Positions 8,694 to 17,841 of a stretch of DNA of 64,000 bases are shown piece by piece. The stretch is from assembly GCA_026005175.1 (NCBI GenBank), contig BPKO01000008.1, positions 62,001 to 126,000 on the forward strand. The letters are read 5' to 3'. The position numbers were made by a program, and so were the translations under genes. Within the stretch, counting starts at the first letter, position 1, and each line of letters starts with the position of its first letter. Below the pieces are notes generated by a model. That model was not told the origin of the DNA. It searched no databases and saw only the letters and a list, made by a program, of their open reading frames with translations. Origin of the DNA: Candidatus Tectimicrobiota bacterium. Lineage in GTDB: Bacteria; Tectomicrobia; Entotheonellia; Entotheonellales; Entotheonellaceae.

Positions 8694-9713
8694 TCAGTCT
8701 GCCACCGCGGCCGACTCCGCCTCCTGCGGCCTTCCCAGCCGCCCGGCCAGCAGCTGCAAGCCCTGCCAGATGCCGCCTTTGAGGAAAAGCACCACGAGGA
8801 TGAAAATGACCCCGACGATGAGGCGCCAGCGGTCCCAGTACGCTGAAAAGAGGTCTTGCAAGGTGAGCATGAACGCTGCCCCCAGCACCGGCCCAAAAAG
8901 CGAGCCCATGCCGCCGATCAGCGTCATCATCACCACGTCGCCAGAGGTGGTCCAGTAAAGCAAGTCGAGGTAGGAAAAGCGCAGCAGCATGGCAAACAGG
9001 CCGCCGGCCAGCCCCGACAGGGCGCCGGAGATGACGAAGCAGCAGAGCTTGTACACCTGCGTGTTGTAGCCCACCATGCGGGCGCGCTCTTCGTTTTCGC
9101 GGATGGCGTGCAAGACACTGCCAAAGGGGGTGCGCACCAGGCGGTGGAGGAACGCAAAACTGACGGCAAAGACGGCCAGCACGAAGAAGTAAAACGCCAG
9201 GTTGTCGTTCATGTCCCAGCCCAGCAGCGCCGGGCGCCAAAACGGCAGCCCGTCCTCGCCACCGGTGAGGGTCTCGACCTGGTTGGCAATGAAAAACAGC
9301 ACCTGGGCAAAGGCCAGGGTAACCATGGCCAGGTAAATGCCCCGCAGCTGGATGGAAAAAAAGCCGATGAGCGCCGCCAGCGCCGCCGACACCACCAGCA
9401 CCGCGGCAAGGGTAAGGAGCATCGAGTCCACCGGCGCATACGTGACAAACAGGGCAGCGGTATAGGCGCCGACCCCCAAGTACGCCGCGTGGCCAAACGA
9501 GAGGATGCCGGTGTGGCCAAAGAGCAGATCAAAGGCAATGGCAAAAAGGGCGAAAATGACGATCTGCGCCAGCAGCATGGTGCGCGGCACCACAAAGGGC
9601 ACAAGGACAAACGCCAAAAGCAAGAGCCACACGCCGTAGGCGCTCGCGCGCTGCAGCGGCGCCGCCACGCCGGCGCGGGCTTCTTCCTGGCGGGCCAGCT
9701 TTTCCACCGGCAT
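8694..9713 (-). CDS. livM: Branched-chain amino acid/amide ABC transporter permease LivM
   Basis: Inner-membrane permease, 339 aa, partner of LivH. Signature segments include FDLLFGHTGILSFGHAAYLGVGAYTAAL, the family's conserved loop GYNTQVYKL and GGMGSLFGPVLGA. The start at 9713 was chosen because its ATG overlaps the livH TGA as TGATG; the 473-aa track ORF extends upstream through livH in a wrong frame. It is the last gene of the operon. The substrate may be leucine-type amino acids, urea or short amides. Confidence 0.92.
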   Translation of the reverse strand: MPVEKLARQEEARAGVAAPLQRASAYGVWLLLLAFVLVPFVVPRTMLLAQIVIFALFAIAFDLLFGHTGILSFGHAAYLGVGAYTAALFVTYAPVDSMLLTLAAVLVVSAALAALIGFFSIQLRGIYLAMVTLAFAQVLFFIANQVETLTGGEDGLPFWRPALLGWDMNDNLAFYFFVLAVFAVSFAFLHRLVRTPFGSVLHAIRENEERARMVGYNTQVYKLCCFVISGALSGLAGGLFAMLLRFSYLDLLYWTTSGDVVMMTLIGGMGSLFGPVLGAAFMLTLQDLFSAYWDRWRLIVGVIFILVVLFLKGGIWQGLQLLAGRLGRPQEAESAAVAD

Positions 9714-10582
9714 CACACCACTCCTTTGCCACCAAAGAGGCCTTCGGGTTTGAGCAGCAAAAAGGCCGCCATGAAGACGAAAATCACCGTGTTGGAAAAC
9801 TCCGGCGACACGATGGCCGTGAGGTTCATCACCAGGCCCACGAAGAGCCCGCCAAAGAGGGCACCGCGGAAGTTGCCCAGGCCGCCCAATACGACGACCA
9901 CGAAGCTCTCGACCAGAATGGAGTTGCCCATCAGGGGCTCGATGGTTACCAGCGGCGTCATCAGCGTGCCGGCCACCGCGGCCAGGGCCACGCCCACGCC
10001 GTAACCGGCGGTGAACAGACGGCGGATGTTGATCCCCAGGCACTCCACCATCTCCGGCCACTCCACCCCCGCACGGAGGATGGCCCCGTACTTGGTGGTG
10101 CGCAGGAAGAGCCAAATGAGCAGCACCAGCACCGCGGTAAAAGCGATCAGGAACAGCCGATACAGGGCCACTTTGGTAAAGCCCAAGTCCACCGTCCCCT
10201 GAAGCAGCGCCGGGGGATGGGTCGTCCTTCCTTCTAGGCCCCAGACGATGGCAATGCCTTCCTCAAAGATCAGGGCCAGGCCAAAGAGCAGCAGCAAGTG
10301 GTAGTGCGGATCCTCGCTGTAAAGCGGCCGCAGCAGCCCCGCTTCCACGACGATGCCCAGCAGCCCGGTAAGAAGGGCGCTGCCCACCAGCCCCAGGAAG
10401 AAGCTGCCGGTGGCCTGCGTCAGGGAATAGGCCAGGTAAACGCCCAGGGCGTAAAAGACGCCGTGGGCAAAGTTGATGATGCGCAGCATGCCAAAAATAA
10501 TCGACAGGCCCACGGCCACCAGCACCAGGCTCATCCCCGTGACCAGGCCGTTGAGCGCCTGACTGACCAGAAGTTCGAGCAT
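9713..10582 (-). CDS. livH: Branched-chain amino acid/amide ABC transporter permease LivH
   Basis: Inner-membrane permease of about 289 aa with the typical opening LNGLVTGMSLVLVAVGLSIIFGMLRIINFAHG and GGLGNFRGALFGGL near the C-terminus. I chose ATG 10582; its GAGGAG sits very close (2 nt), so the TTG at 10597 with AGGAG four bases upstream is an alternative. It is coupled to livM by a TGATG overlap. A hairpin separates it from livK, which would lower permease expression relative to the binding protein. Confidence 0.92.
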   Translation of the reverse strand: MLELLVSQALNGLVTGMSLVLVAVGLSIIFGMLRIINFAHGVFYALGVYLAYSLTQATGSFFLGLVGSALLTGLLGIVVEAGLLRPLYSEDPHYHLLLLFGLALIFEEGIAIVWGLEGRTTHPPALLQGTVDLGFTKVALYRLFLIAFTAVLVLLIWLFLRTTKYGAILRAGVEWPEMVECLGINIRRLFTAGYGVGVALAAVAGTLMTPLVTIEPLMGNSILVESFVVVVLGGLGNFRGALFGGLFVGLVMNLTAIVSPEFSNTVIFVFMAAFLLLKPEGLFGGKGVV

Positions 10583-10645
10583 GGCTCCTCGCGGCAATCG
10601 GCTCCTGCTGGGAGTCTTTTAAGTCTCGCCGGCCCGGCGCAGGGG

Positions 10646-10676
10646 GCGCCCCAGGGGCACGCCCCTGCGGGGGCGC
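10646..10676 (-). terminator. Stem-loop between livK and livH
   Basis: Read on the minus strand: outer arms GCGCCCC/GGGGCGC (7 bp) and inner arms AGGGG/CCCCT (5 bp) around CGTG, with a 3-nt bulge, starting right after the livK stop. There is no T run, so it is more likely a partial terminator or mRNA-stabilising hairpin than a full intrinsic terminator. Confidence 0.5.
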
Positions 10677-11952
10677 TTAGATGCGCTCCTTGAAGTGGCA
10701 CTGCGCCCGCGCTTGCGTCCAGGCGATTTCGGCCGGGTTGGACACCGTGTGCAAGAAGACCCAGTCGTCCTCGTAACGCTTCTCTTCGGGCTTTTTGCCC
10801 ACCGCGGCGTAGTGCGGCTTTTCCACCACGTGGGTGTCCGGGTTCATGCGCTCCGGGCCGGTGAGGCCGTCGAACTGCCACTTCTCCAGCGCCAGGATGT
10901 TGTCGCGCGCCTTGAGCGACTGCGTCTCGGCCACGGTCTTGAGGTACATGAGCAGCGTGGCGTAGCCTACGGCGTGATACCAGTCCGGGGTGCGGTTATA
11001 CGTCTTCCTGAAGCGCGCCGTGAACTCCTGCGACAGCGGGGGCCTCGACGGTGTGCCACCACAGGAGGTTGGTGATGGTGCCCTGCAGCACCTGCGAGCC
11101 GCAGTTCTGGAAGGGGTTCAGCCCGCCCAGCGTCCACAGCACCCGCATTTCCTCCATCAGCCCCATCTGGTAGGCCTGCTTCAGGGCGTTGATGGTGGCC
11201 GGCGCGCCGATGCCGATCCAGAAAAGGGCGTCGGGCTTCTGCACCCGCGCCTTGTTGAGGTGCGAGGTGAAGTCCGAGGCTTTGGGGTCAAAAAAGCTGT
11301 CCTCCACGATCTGAATGGGCAGCTCTTTTTCCTTGATGTAGTCCAGCACCACCTGCCGCGACTGCTTGCCCCAGTTGTAGTTCACCGTCGCCAGGGCCCA
11401 GCGCCCTTGCCGCAGCTCTGGATACGTCTCCAGGGCGTAAATAAACGGCGTGCGCAGCTGGGTGAAGTTGGTGGCATTCCACTTGAAGACGTAGCGGTTG
11501 CACTTCTCGCCAAAGAGCTCGAACTGCCCGGTGCCGGTGGTCATGGTGACGCGGTTACCGGAGGCGATGGGGGCCAGTGCGGTGGCCGTTGAAGCCAGAA
11601 TGGCGCCGTCGAGGTGATGCGCCCCGCGCTCCAGGGCCTCGTGCGCCTTGCGCACCGCCACCCCGGGATTGGACTGCGTGTCGTAAATCGTGTGCTCCAC
11701 CTCCAGGCCCCGGCGCTTGAGCTGCGGCCGCATCTCTTCCAAGGCCAGCTGCGCCCCTTCGTTGTAGTAAGCGCCGTAGAACTGGGCAAACCCCGACATG
11801 CAGTAAAGCGCGGCGATGCGCAGGGTCTTGTTCTGGGCGTGCAGGATGCCGGGGAAGCCCACGGCCGCCAGGCTGCCGGCGGCAAGGGTGGCGCGGAGCA
11901 CCTGGCGGCGCGTGACACGCGGGACGGCTTGCGGTTGCGTGGAGGTCTGCAT
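10677..11952 (-). CDS. livK: Branched-chain amino acid/amide ABC transporter substrate-binding protein (frameshifted)
   Basis: Periplasmic type I binding protein. The N-terminus carries a twin-arginine signal (VTRRQVLRATLAAG) and cleavage near LHAQN, so Tat export is likely. The track splits it in two: residues 1-318 end falsely in HGALQEDV, while the next frame reads SQEFTARFRKTYNRTPDWYHAVGY and continues to the C-terminus. Removing one base from the plus-strand G5 run at 11038-11042 (coding-strand C5) gives EAPLSQEF and one protein of about 424 aa, the usual length. GGGAGG precedes the ATG. The gene lies between livF and livH. Confidence 0.88.
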
Positions 11953-11987
11953 GGTCTTTCCTCCCTTAAAATTCCCAGGCCACGCCG

Positions 11988-12677
11988 CTACACGCCGAGG
12001 AAGGCCTCCTGCACCTGGCGGTTGCGGCGCAAGTCCTGGGTCGTGCCCTGGTAGCGGATGACGCCCTGGTCGATGATGTAGTGGCGATCCGCCACCGCCA
12101 GGCAGAGCTCCAAATTCTGCTCTGCCACCAGCAGGGTAACGCCTTCGCGCTTGAGCTCCAGCAGCAGCGCTTTGATGGCCTGCACGATCAGCGGGGCCAG
12201 GCCTTCGGAAGGCTCGTCGAGGAGGATCAGCCGCGGGCCGTTAACCAGGGTGCGGGCGATGGCCAGCATCTGCTGCTCGCCGCCGCTGAGCGCCCGGCCG
12301 CGGTGGGTGCGGCGGGCGGCCAGTCCGGGAAAGGTGTCCAGGACCCGCTCAATGGTCCAGGGATGGCCTGGCCGCCAGGCAATAGTGAGATTCTCCAGCA
12401 CCGTGAGCTCGGTAAAAATGAGGCGGTTTTCCGGCACGTAGCCCAGCCCCAGGCGGCTGATTTCGTAAGGGCGCATGCCGGTCAGCGCCTTGCCGCAAAA
12501 GCGCACCTCACCGCGCCGCGGTGGCGTCAGCCCCATGATCGAGCGCAGGGTGGTCGTCTTGCCGGCGCCGTTGCGGCCCAGCAGGGTGACCACTTCGCCT
12601 TCGGCCACCTGCAAGTCGATGCCGTGCAGGATGTGGCTCTTGCCGTAGTAAGTGTGCACGCCGTGCAGCTCAAGCAT
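11988..12677 (-). CDS. livF: Branched-chain amino acid/amide ABC transporter ATP-binding protein LivF
   Basis: ATPase subunit, 229 aa, normal LivF length. Walker A GRNGAGKTT, signature LSGGEQQ, Walker B LILLDEP, and the LivF-specific YVPENRLIFTELTV. It overlaps the end of livG by 8 bp, so translation is coupled. GGGAGGG precedes the ATG. It is followed by livK after 35 bp. Confidence 0.95.
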   Translation of the reverse strand: MLELHGVHTYYGKSHILHGIDLQVAEGEVVTLLGRNGAGKTTTLRSIMGLTPPRRGEVRFCGKALTGMRPYEISRLGLGYVPENRLIFTELTVLENLTIAWRPGHPWTIERVLDTFPGLAARRTHRGRALSGGEQQMLAIARTLVNGPRLILLDEPSEGLAPLIVQAIKALLLELKREGVTLLVAEQNLELCLAVADRHYIIDQGVIRYQGTTQDLRRNRQVQEAFLGV

Positions 12678-13431
12678 GCTGGAGCCCTCCCAGGTAAGCC
12701 CGCTGCACGGCTTCGTTTTGCCGGACCTCCGCCGGCGTGCCTTCGGCCAGCACCGCGCCCTGGTGCAGCACCGTGATGCGCGTGGAAATGCTCATGACGA
12801 TTTTCATGTCGTGCTCGATGAGCACGATGGTCCTGCTTTCCCCGATCCGCTCGATGAGCTGCATCATGGCGCGCGTCTCGTCGCGCGACATGCCGCTGGT
12901 GGGCTCGTCCAGCAGCAGCAGGCGCGGCTCGGTGGCCAGCGCCAGTCCCACTTCCAGCGCCCGGTAGTCGCCGTGCGACAGCTCCCGCACCAGCTTGTGG
13001 CGCTGCGCGTACAGCCCCACCTGCGCCAGGACCGCTTCGGCACGCTCGTTCACTTCCTTAAGGGAGGAGGCCAGGCGCAGCAGGCTGAAGCGGTACGGGC
13101 TGCGCGCCTGCACCGCCAGGCGCACGTTCTCGTACACGCTGAGGCCGGGAAAGAGGCTGGAAATCTGGAAAGAGCGGCCGATGCCAAGCTGCGCAATGGC
13201 GTAAGGCTTGAGCCCGGTGATGTCGCGCCCCTGAAAGAAAATGCGCCCCGCCGTCGGCGCCAGGTGCCCGGAGAGAAGGTTGAAGAGGGTGGTCTTGCCC
13301 GCCCCGTTGGGCCCGATGATGGCGTGGATGCTGCCCGGCGTGACCCCCAGGTTCACCCGCTGCACCGCCACCAGGCCGCCAAAGGCCTTGGTGAGGTCGC
13401 GAGTCTCGAGAATAAATCGCCCGTTTTTCAC
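12670..13431 (-). CDS. livG: Branched-chain amino acid/amide ABC transporter ATP-binding protein LivG
   Basis: First gene of the liv operon, 253 aa. Walker A GPNGAGKTT, Walker B LLLLDEP with the family's SGMS, and the LivG-type FQISSLFPGLSVYENV. The ABC signature is LSHGDYRALEVGLAL, the variant normal for LivG. The start is GTG 13431 with AGAGGAGGG just upstream. A strong promoter-like sequence lies 30-60 bp before it. Confidence 0.95.
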   Translation of the reverse strand: MKNGRFILETRDLTKAFGGLVAVQRVNLGVTPGSIHAIIGPNGAGKTTLFNLLSGHLAPTAGRIFFQGRDITGLKPYAIAQLGIGRSFQISSLFPGLSVYENVRLAVQARSPYRFSLLRLASSLKEVNERAEAVLAQVGLYAQRHKLVRELSHGDYRALEVGLALATEPRLLLLDEPTSGMSRDETRAMMQLIERIGESRTIVLIEHDMKIVMSISTRITVLHQGAVLAEGTPAEVRQNEAVQRAYLGGLQHA

Positions 13432-13462
13432 GTGCCCTCCTCTGGTCCCTGCCGATGGCGGC

Positions 13463-13492
13463 AGTCTACGCCGAGGCCCCGGGCGCTGTCAA
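13463..13492 (-). promoter_or_regulatory. Candidate sigma-70 promoter of the liv operon
   Basis: On the minus strand, a perfect TTGACA (13487-13492), 18 bp spacer and TAGACT (13463-13468), about 32 bp before the livG start. This is the best -35/-10 pair seen in the window. A small CTGCCG/CGGCAG inverted repeat (13449-13464) overlaps the leader. Confidence 0.55.
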
Positions 13493-13515
13493 GCCCAGAG
13501 GGCACCCGGCGCCCT

Positions 13516-13530
13516 GTCAGGATTCCTGAC
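13516..13530. promoter_or_regulatory. Perfect 15-bp palindrome upstream of the liv promoter
   Basis: GTCAGGATTCCTGAC is a 7+1+7 perfect inverted repeat about 24 bp upstream of the liv -35 box, in the gap between livG and the matrixin gene. Its position suits an activator or repressor site for either gene. The rest of 13432-13820 shows no gene that I can support. Confidence 0.35.
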
Positions 13531-13820
13531 GGCGGCCATCCTGGCGCCAACGCCTTGGAATTCTTGCCCTTTGGGCGGCAGGCGGGCGGGCGGTGTCGGA
13601 TTGCTTGCCACTCTACCACCGGCCGGGCCGCCCGCATCAAGGCGGCGCTGCCGCTCCCCAGGCCTAGCGGATGCGTCGCTTCCACGACAGCTGAGCCCTG
13701 TATGCGAAGAGAGACAAAATGCGGTTCCTGCCGCCAGCAGGCGAAGCCGAAACGAGCACGGCCTTTGCATGCGGAGGCCTGCCAGGGGCACGCACGGGGA
13801 GCCAAGGGAGGAGCAGCGAC

Positions 13821-14519
13821 ATGCGAGGCATCAAAGTGATTCTCCTCGGCGTGGGACTGGCCGTCAGCCTGCTTGGCCGCCCGTGGCCGGCCTGGAGTTA
13901 CTCCCTGTTCGGTCCTGGCTGGGATGGCCCCGGGCTGGGCAGCGCCACGGTGCTGTACCACTTCGGGCCCCTGACCTCCGACTTGCCAGAAGACGTGGTC
14001 AAGGACACCCTGCGCGCCGCCCTCGACGTCTGGGCAGCAGTGGCCAACCTCACCTTCATCGAAACGGCCACTGCCGGCCTGCCGCAGGCCATTGATTTTT
14101 CCTTCACCACCCTTTCCCCAGGCGACATTCTCGCCTTTGCCTTCCCGCCACCGCCCTGGAATTCCGAAACCCACGCCGGGGACGTCGTCTTTGACGATGC
14201 CGAACTCTGGGAAGTGGGCAACGGGCTGGGCGGCGCCGCCTATGACTTGCTCTGGGTGGCGGTGCACGAGGTCGGCCACGCCCTGGGGCTCGGCCATTCT
14301 GACGTCTTTGGCTCGGTGATGTATCCGTTTGTCAGTGCGGATACTGCCTTCACCGGGCTACACGCCGATGACATCGCCGGCATCTTGGCCCTCTACGCCG
14401 CGGCGCCCGAGCCGGGCACGCTGGTGCTCCTTGCCAGCGGGCTCGGCGGCCTGCTTGGCCTGCGCCGCCGCGCTAGATCACCCCTTCCTGGCGCAAGGCG
14501 GCAAGCTCTGCGGCCGTGA
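13821..14519 (+). CDS. Secreted matrixin-type zinc metalloprotease with PEP-CTERM sorting tail
   Basis: Extracellular or surface protease of 232 aa. Signal peptide (GIKVILLGVGLAVSLL) first, then a matrixin catalytic domain with the zinc motif VHEVGHALGLGHSD (first His at residue 149) and the Met-turn SVMYPF. The C-terminus is a PEP-CTERM signal: PEPGTLVLLASGLGGLLGLRRR, removed by an exosortase on export. The family pattern predicts anchoring or release into exopolysaccharide. The ATG at 13821 follows GGGAGGAG. About 16 residues run past the Arg cluster and overlap the convergent CoA-transferase 3' end by 47 bp, which is unusual. No exosortase gene is in this window. Confidence 0.85.
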   Translation: MRGIKVILLGVGLAVSLLGRPWPAWSYSLFGPGWDGPGLGSATVLYHFGPLTSDLPEDVVKDTLRAALDVWAAVANLTFIETATAGLPQAIDFSFTTLSPGDILAFAFPPPPWNSETHAGDVVFDDAELWEVGNGLGGAAYDLLWVAVHEVGHALGLGHSDVFGSVMYPFVSADTAFTGLHADDIAGILALYAAAPEPGTLVLLASGLGGLLGLRRRARSPLPGARRQALRP

Positions 14520-15669
14520 GGCCCAGCAGCCCGCCGAGGATCTCCTCGGTGTGGGCACCCAGAGGCGGCCCGGCGTGGGTGACGCGGCCCGGGGTGCGCG
14601 ACAGCTTGGGCACCACCCCGGGCTGCGGCAAGGCACCAACGTGCGGCTCTGGGGCCTCGATGATCATCTCGCGCGCCCGGTAGTGGGGATCGGCAAAAAT
14701 ATCGGCAATGCTCATGATCGGAGCGTAGGGCACCTGGTGCGCCTCCAGCTCGCGCGCCGCCTCCTCGTAAGTTCTCGCCGCAAACCAGGCCTCCACTTGC
14801 TGCAGCAGCGCTTCGAGGTGCTCGGCCCGCGCCTCGGCCGTGGCAAAGCGCGGGTCGTCGACCAGCTCGGGCTGCCCCAGCAAGGCGCAGAGGCGAGCGA
14901 AGAGGTGCTGCGCCGGCGCCGTGTAGGCCACCCAGCGGCCGTCTTTGGTCTGGCAGGCACCGCCCGGCCAGGCCACGTGCTGCCGCAGGCCCCGCTCGCG
15001 CACCACCCCCTGGCGGCCGTACAGGGTAGCCGTGTACTCCAGGACGCGAAAGGCCGACTCGTAGAGCGCGGCGTCGATCCACTGCCCCTCGCCGGTGGCG
15101 TCGCGGTGGCGCAGGGCAGCGAGAATGCCAAAGGCGGCAAACAGCCCCGTCAAGTAGTCCGGGTAGACGGGGGTGGGGCGGATGGGGGGCAGCTCCGGCA
15201 CGCCGTTGAGGTACCAGGTACCGCCGAAGGCCGAGCCGATGGCGGCAAAGCCGGGGCCGTGGCGCCGCGGCCCGCTCTGGCCAAAGGCGGTGATGCGGGC
15301 CATCACCAGGCGCGGGTTGAGGCGGCTGAGCTCCTCCCAGCCCAGGTGCCAGCGCTCCAGGGTGCCGGGGCGGAAGTTCTCGATGACCACGTCGCACAGG
15401 GGCACCAGGCGCCGCACGATCTCCTGACCGCGAGGGTGGCGCAAGTCAAGGGTGAAGACTTTCTTGCCGCGGTTTTCCAGCGCCCACCAGTAGTGACACT
15501 CCCCTTCTGCGGGGCCCATGCGCCGCAGGTCGTCGCCGCGGCCGGGCAGTTCGGCTTTTAACACCTCGGCGCCAAACTCGGCCAGCAGGGCGCCACAGAA
15601 AGGACCGGCGACTACCGAAGCCAGCTCCAGCACGCGAATGCCTTCCAGGGGTCGTCGTCCCGCGCTCAT
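14473..15669 (-). CDS. Family III CoA-transferase (CaiB/BaiF type)
   Basis: Moves CoA between carboxylic acids, cytoplasmic, 398 aa. Typical start GIRVLELASVVAGPFCGALLAEFGAEV, then ENRGKKVFTLDL and ENFRPGTLERWHLG. The catalytic Asp is expected in PTPVYPDYLTGLFAAFGI. A second, different CoA-transferase of the family lies at 35.9-37.1 kb. Nothing nearby fixes the acid substrate; oxalate/formate, carnitine, mesaconate and aromatic acids are all handled by this family. Confidence 0.92.
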   Translation of the reverse strand: MSAGRRPLEGIRVLELASVVAGPFCGALLAEFGAEVLKAELPGRGDDLRRMGPAEGECHYWWALENRGKKVFTLDLRHPRGQEIVRRLVPLCDVVIENFRPGTLERWHLGWEELSRLNPRLVMARITAFGQSGPRRHGPGFAAIGSAFGGTWYLNGVPELPPIRPTPVYPDYLTGLFAAFGILAALRHRDATGEGQWIDAALYESAFRVLEYTATLYGRQGVVRERGLRQHVAWPGGACQTKDGRWVAYTAPAQHLFARLCALLGQPELVDDPRFATAEARAEHLEALLQQVEAWFAARTYEEAARELEAHQVPYAPIMSIADIFADPHYRAREMIIEAPEPHVGALPQPGVVPKLSRTPGRVTHAGPPLGAHTEEILGGLLGLTAAELAALRQEGVI

Positions 15670-15771
15670 GCGCCTTTTTGCTCCTCTGCAAGCAGCGGTA
15701 GGGTGTTTCCGGCCCTTCTGTATACCACGGCCGGCCGCAGCGCACCAGCCGCGCCGTGGCCACCGCCCGCG

Positions 15772-17304
15772 CTAGCCGCGCCTGCCGTCGCCGCACAAGG
15801 TGAGCAGGGCGACGGCGATGAACCCCAGGGCGTACAGCCCCAGCAGCCCGGCCATGGCCAGGTGGCCACGGGTGGCGTAAAGCCATGCCGCCACGGCGCA
15901 GCCGGCACCGCCCAGGCCGTCGAGGAGCACCGGCCACGACAGCGGCAGGCGGTATTCTCCCAGGCTGCGCGCGGCGCCCCGCTTGGGGGTGCGCACGAAC
16001 TCCCCGGGTCGCCGCCGCAGCACCTGCCAGAAGGCCCGCGTGGTGTTCATCGCCAGCCCTGCCCCCAGAGGCAACAGCAGGGGCAGCAGCCACAGGCGCC
16101 GCCACCCGTCGCGGTAAAGGACAAGTTGCGCGGCGCCGTAGCTCAGCAGCGGCCCCAGCACCCCCACGGCAAACAGCGCCAGGTCCACGGCCGTAAGGGG
16201 TTGAGGCGCCGGGACCAGGGGCAGCTGCAGCAGGGCCAGCCCCACCGAGGCCAGCATCAGCGGGTGAATCAAGTAGACGGTCAGGTGCAGCGTCGCTTGC
16301 AGCTTCACCCACCCCGGCAGCGGCGCTTGCCAGAGGCGGGGCAGGAGCTTGCGCGCCGTCTGCAGCGATCCTTTGGCCCAGCGGAACTGCTGCGCTTTGA
16401 CACTGCGCATGTCTGCCGGCAGTTCTGCCGCCACCGTCACCTCGGGCAGGTAGGCGATGCGCCAGCCTCTGAGCTGCGCCCGGTAAGAAAGGTCGAGGTC
16501 CTCCGTCAGGGTATCGCCTTGCCAGCCGCCAGCGTCCTGGATGGCCGCTGCCCGCCACACTCCGGCGGTGCCGTTGAAGTTGCCCAGCAGGCCGTTCCAC
16601 AGGCGGGCAGCCTGCTCTACGGCAAAGTGGCCGTCGATGGCCAGGGCCAGCACGCGGGTAAGCAGCGAGGCGTCACGGTTGAGGTGCGTCCAGCGCGTCT
16701 GCACCGCCCCCACGCGGGGATCGGCCAGCAAGTAAGGGATGGTTTTCTGGAGCCAGTCGCGCGGCGGCACGAAATCGGCGTCGAAAATCGCCGTAAAGGG
16801 CGCCTGGCTGCGCTTCTGCCCTTCTTGCAAGGCACCGGCTTTGTAGCCGTGACGCACGTGGCGCCTGAGGTGCTGCACGTCCACCCCCTGGGTGCGCCAG
16901 CGGGCCACTTCCGCGGCCACCAGCCAGGGCGTGTCGTCGGTGGAGTCGTCGAGCACCTGCACCGTCAGGCGCTCGCGCGGCCAATCAAGGGCGCAGGCCG
17001 CCTGAATCACCCGCCGCACCACCTGCTTTTCGTTGTAGACCGGCAGCTGCACGAGCACCGCCGGCCACGCCTGCCGCGCGGCCGGCAGGCCAGGACCCTG
17101 CCGCTGCTGGCGGATGACCTTGCGCCAGCGGCGCAGCATCAAGGCCAGCAGCACGTACCAGTTCACCGTGTAGGCAAACAACGCCAGCGTCACCAGCAGG
17201 TGCAGGATGACCAGTGCCCACGCTCCCAGCATGCCCACCCCGATGCGCCCTCGGCCCGAGAAAGCCGCAGTTCCGGTTCCTGCCTGAGCGGCGGCAAAGA
17301 GCAT
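15772..17304 (-). CDS. Processive glycosyltransferase family 2 membrane protein
   Basis: Inner-membrane beta-glycan synthase-like enzyme, about 510 aa. An N-terminal membrane segment is followed by the GT2 domain with VQLPVYNE, DDSTDDT, DAD (FDADF), TEDLDLSYR and the processivity motif QQFRW, then several C-terminal membrane helices. This is the cellulose synthase/CSLA-like layout and could build a surface or matrix polysaccharide. Start 17304 has AGGAGAGG upstream; 17232 is an alternative. No BcsB-type partner is seen. The track ORF to 18138 is an extension through other genes. Confidence 0.87.
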   Translation of the reverse strand: MLFAAAQAGTGTAAFSGRGRIGVGMLGAWALVILHLLVTLALFAYTVNWYVLLALMLRRWRKVIRQQRQGPGLPAARQAWPAVLVQLPVYNEKQVVRRVIQAACALDWPRERLTVQVLDDSTDDTPWLVAAEVARWRTQGVDVQHLRRHVRHGYKAGALQEGQKRSQAPFTAIFDADFVPPRDWLQKTIPYLLADPRVGAVQTRWTHLNRDASLLTRVLALAIDGHFAVEQAARLWNGLLGNFNGTAGVWRAAAIQDAGGWQGDTLTEDLDLSYRAQLRGWRIAYLPEVTVAAELPADMRSVKAQQFRWAKGSLQTARKLLPRLWQAPLPGWVKLQATLHLTVYLIHPLMLASVGLALLQLPLVPAPQPLTAVDLALFAVGVLGPLLSYGAAQLVLYRDGWRRLWLLPLLLPLGAGLAMNTTRAFWQVLRRRPGEFVRTPKRGAARSLGEYRLPLSWPVLLDGLGGAGCAVAAWLYATRGHLAMAGLLGLYALGFIAVALLTLCGDGRRG

Positions 17305-17400
17305 AGCACAGCCTCTCCTGCCGAGGCGAGGGCTGCCGGTAGGGGCAGCGCGCGCAAGCCGCATGTGGTATAAAATGGGCTGGTGAGAAAGAGGGGTGCC

Positions 17401-17841
17401 ATGACCGCCCTGCCCGAACCCTTTCCCCCTTGCACTTGCCCGCGCTGCCAGGCCCTGTGCCGGCGGCCCTGCTGGCCCACGCCGGCCGAGGCCGAGGCGC
17501 TGCTTGCCGCCGGCTACGGCCCGCAGCTCATGCTGGCCTGGTGGCCGCGGCCACGCCAGGGAGAGATTCTGGTGCTCTGCCCGGCGGTGACGGGGCGCGA
17601 GGGCTTCTGTGCCCCGGCGCCGGAAGACTGGGAAGCGGAGGCGCCAGGGCGGCGCTGCGTCATGCAGACCCCGGAAGGGCTCTGCCGCCTCCATGCCCTG
17701 GGGCTCAAACCCCTTGAGGGCCGCCTGGCAAGCGGCTGTGCCCCTTACCCGGGATGGCAGGTGCGCCAGGCGATTGCCGCCCTGTGGGATACCCCCGAGG
17801 GCAAGGCGGTGGTGGACCGCTGGCGGCAGGATGCGGGCTGA
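17401..17841 (+). CDS. Cysteine-rich conserved protein of unknown function
   Basis: 146-aa cytoplasmic protein, probably metal-binding: the N-terminus has CTCPRCQALCRRPC, with two more Cys pairs in the middle (LCPAV, RRCVM, GLCRLH) and SGCAPY later. I do not recognise a function; it loosely recalls YkgJ-type Cys-cluster proteins. The start 17401 has GAGGGG upstream. It overlaps the following glycosyltransferase by 11 bp, so the two are probably translated together. Confidence 0.7.
   Translation: MTALPEPFPPCTCPRCQALCRRPCWPTPAEAEALLAAGYGPQLMLAWWPRPRQGEILVLCPAVTGREGFCAPAPEDWEAEAPGRRCVMQTPEGLCRLHALGLKPLEGRLASGCAPYPGWQVRQAIAALWDTPEGKAVVDRWRQDAG

Noticed and set aside
7126-9240. 704-aa minus-strand ORF
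   Set aside because: Antisense to the TPR lipoprotein and out of frame with livM; composition is that of a shadow frame.
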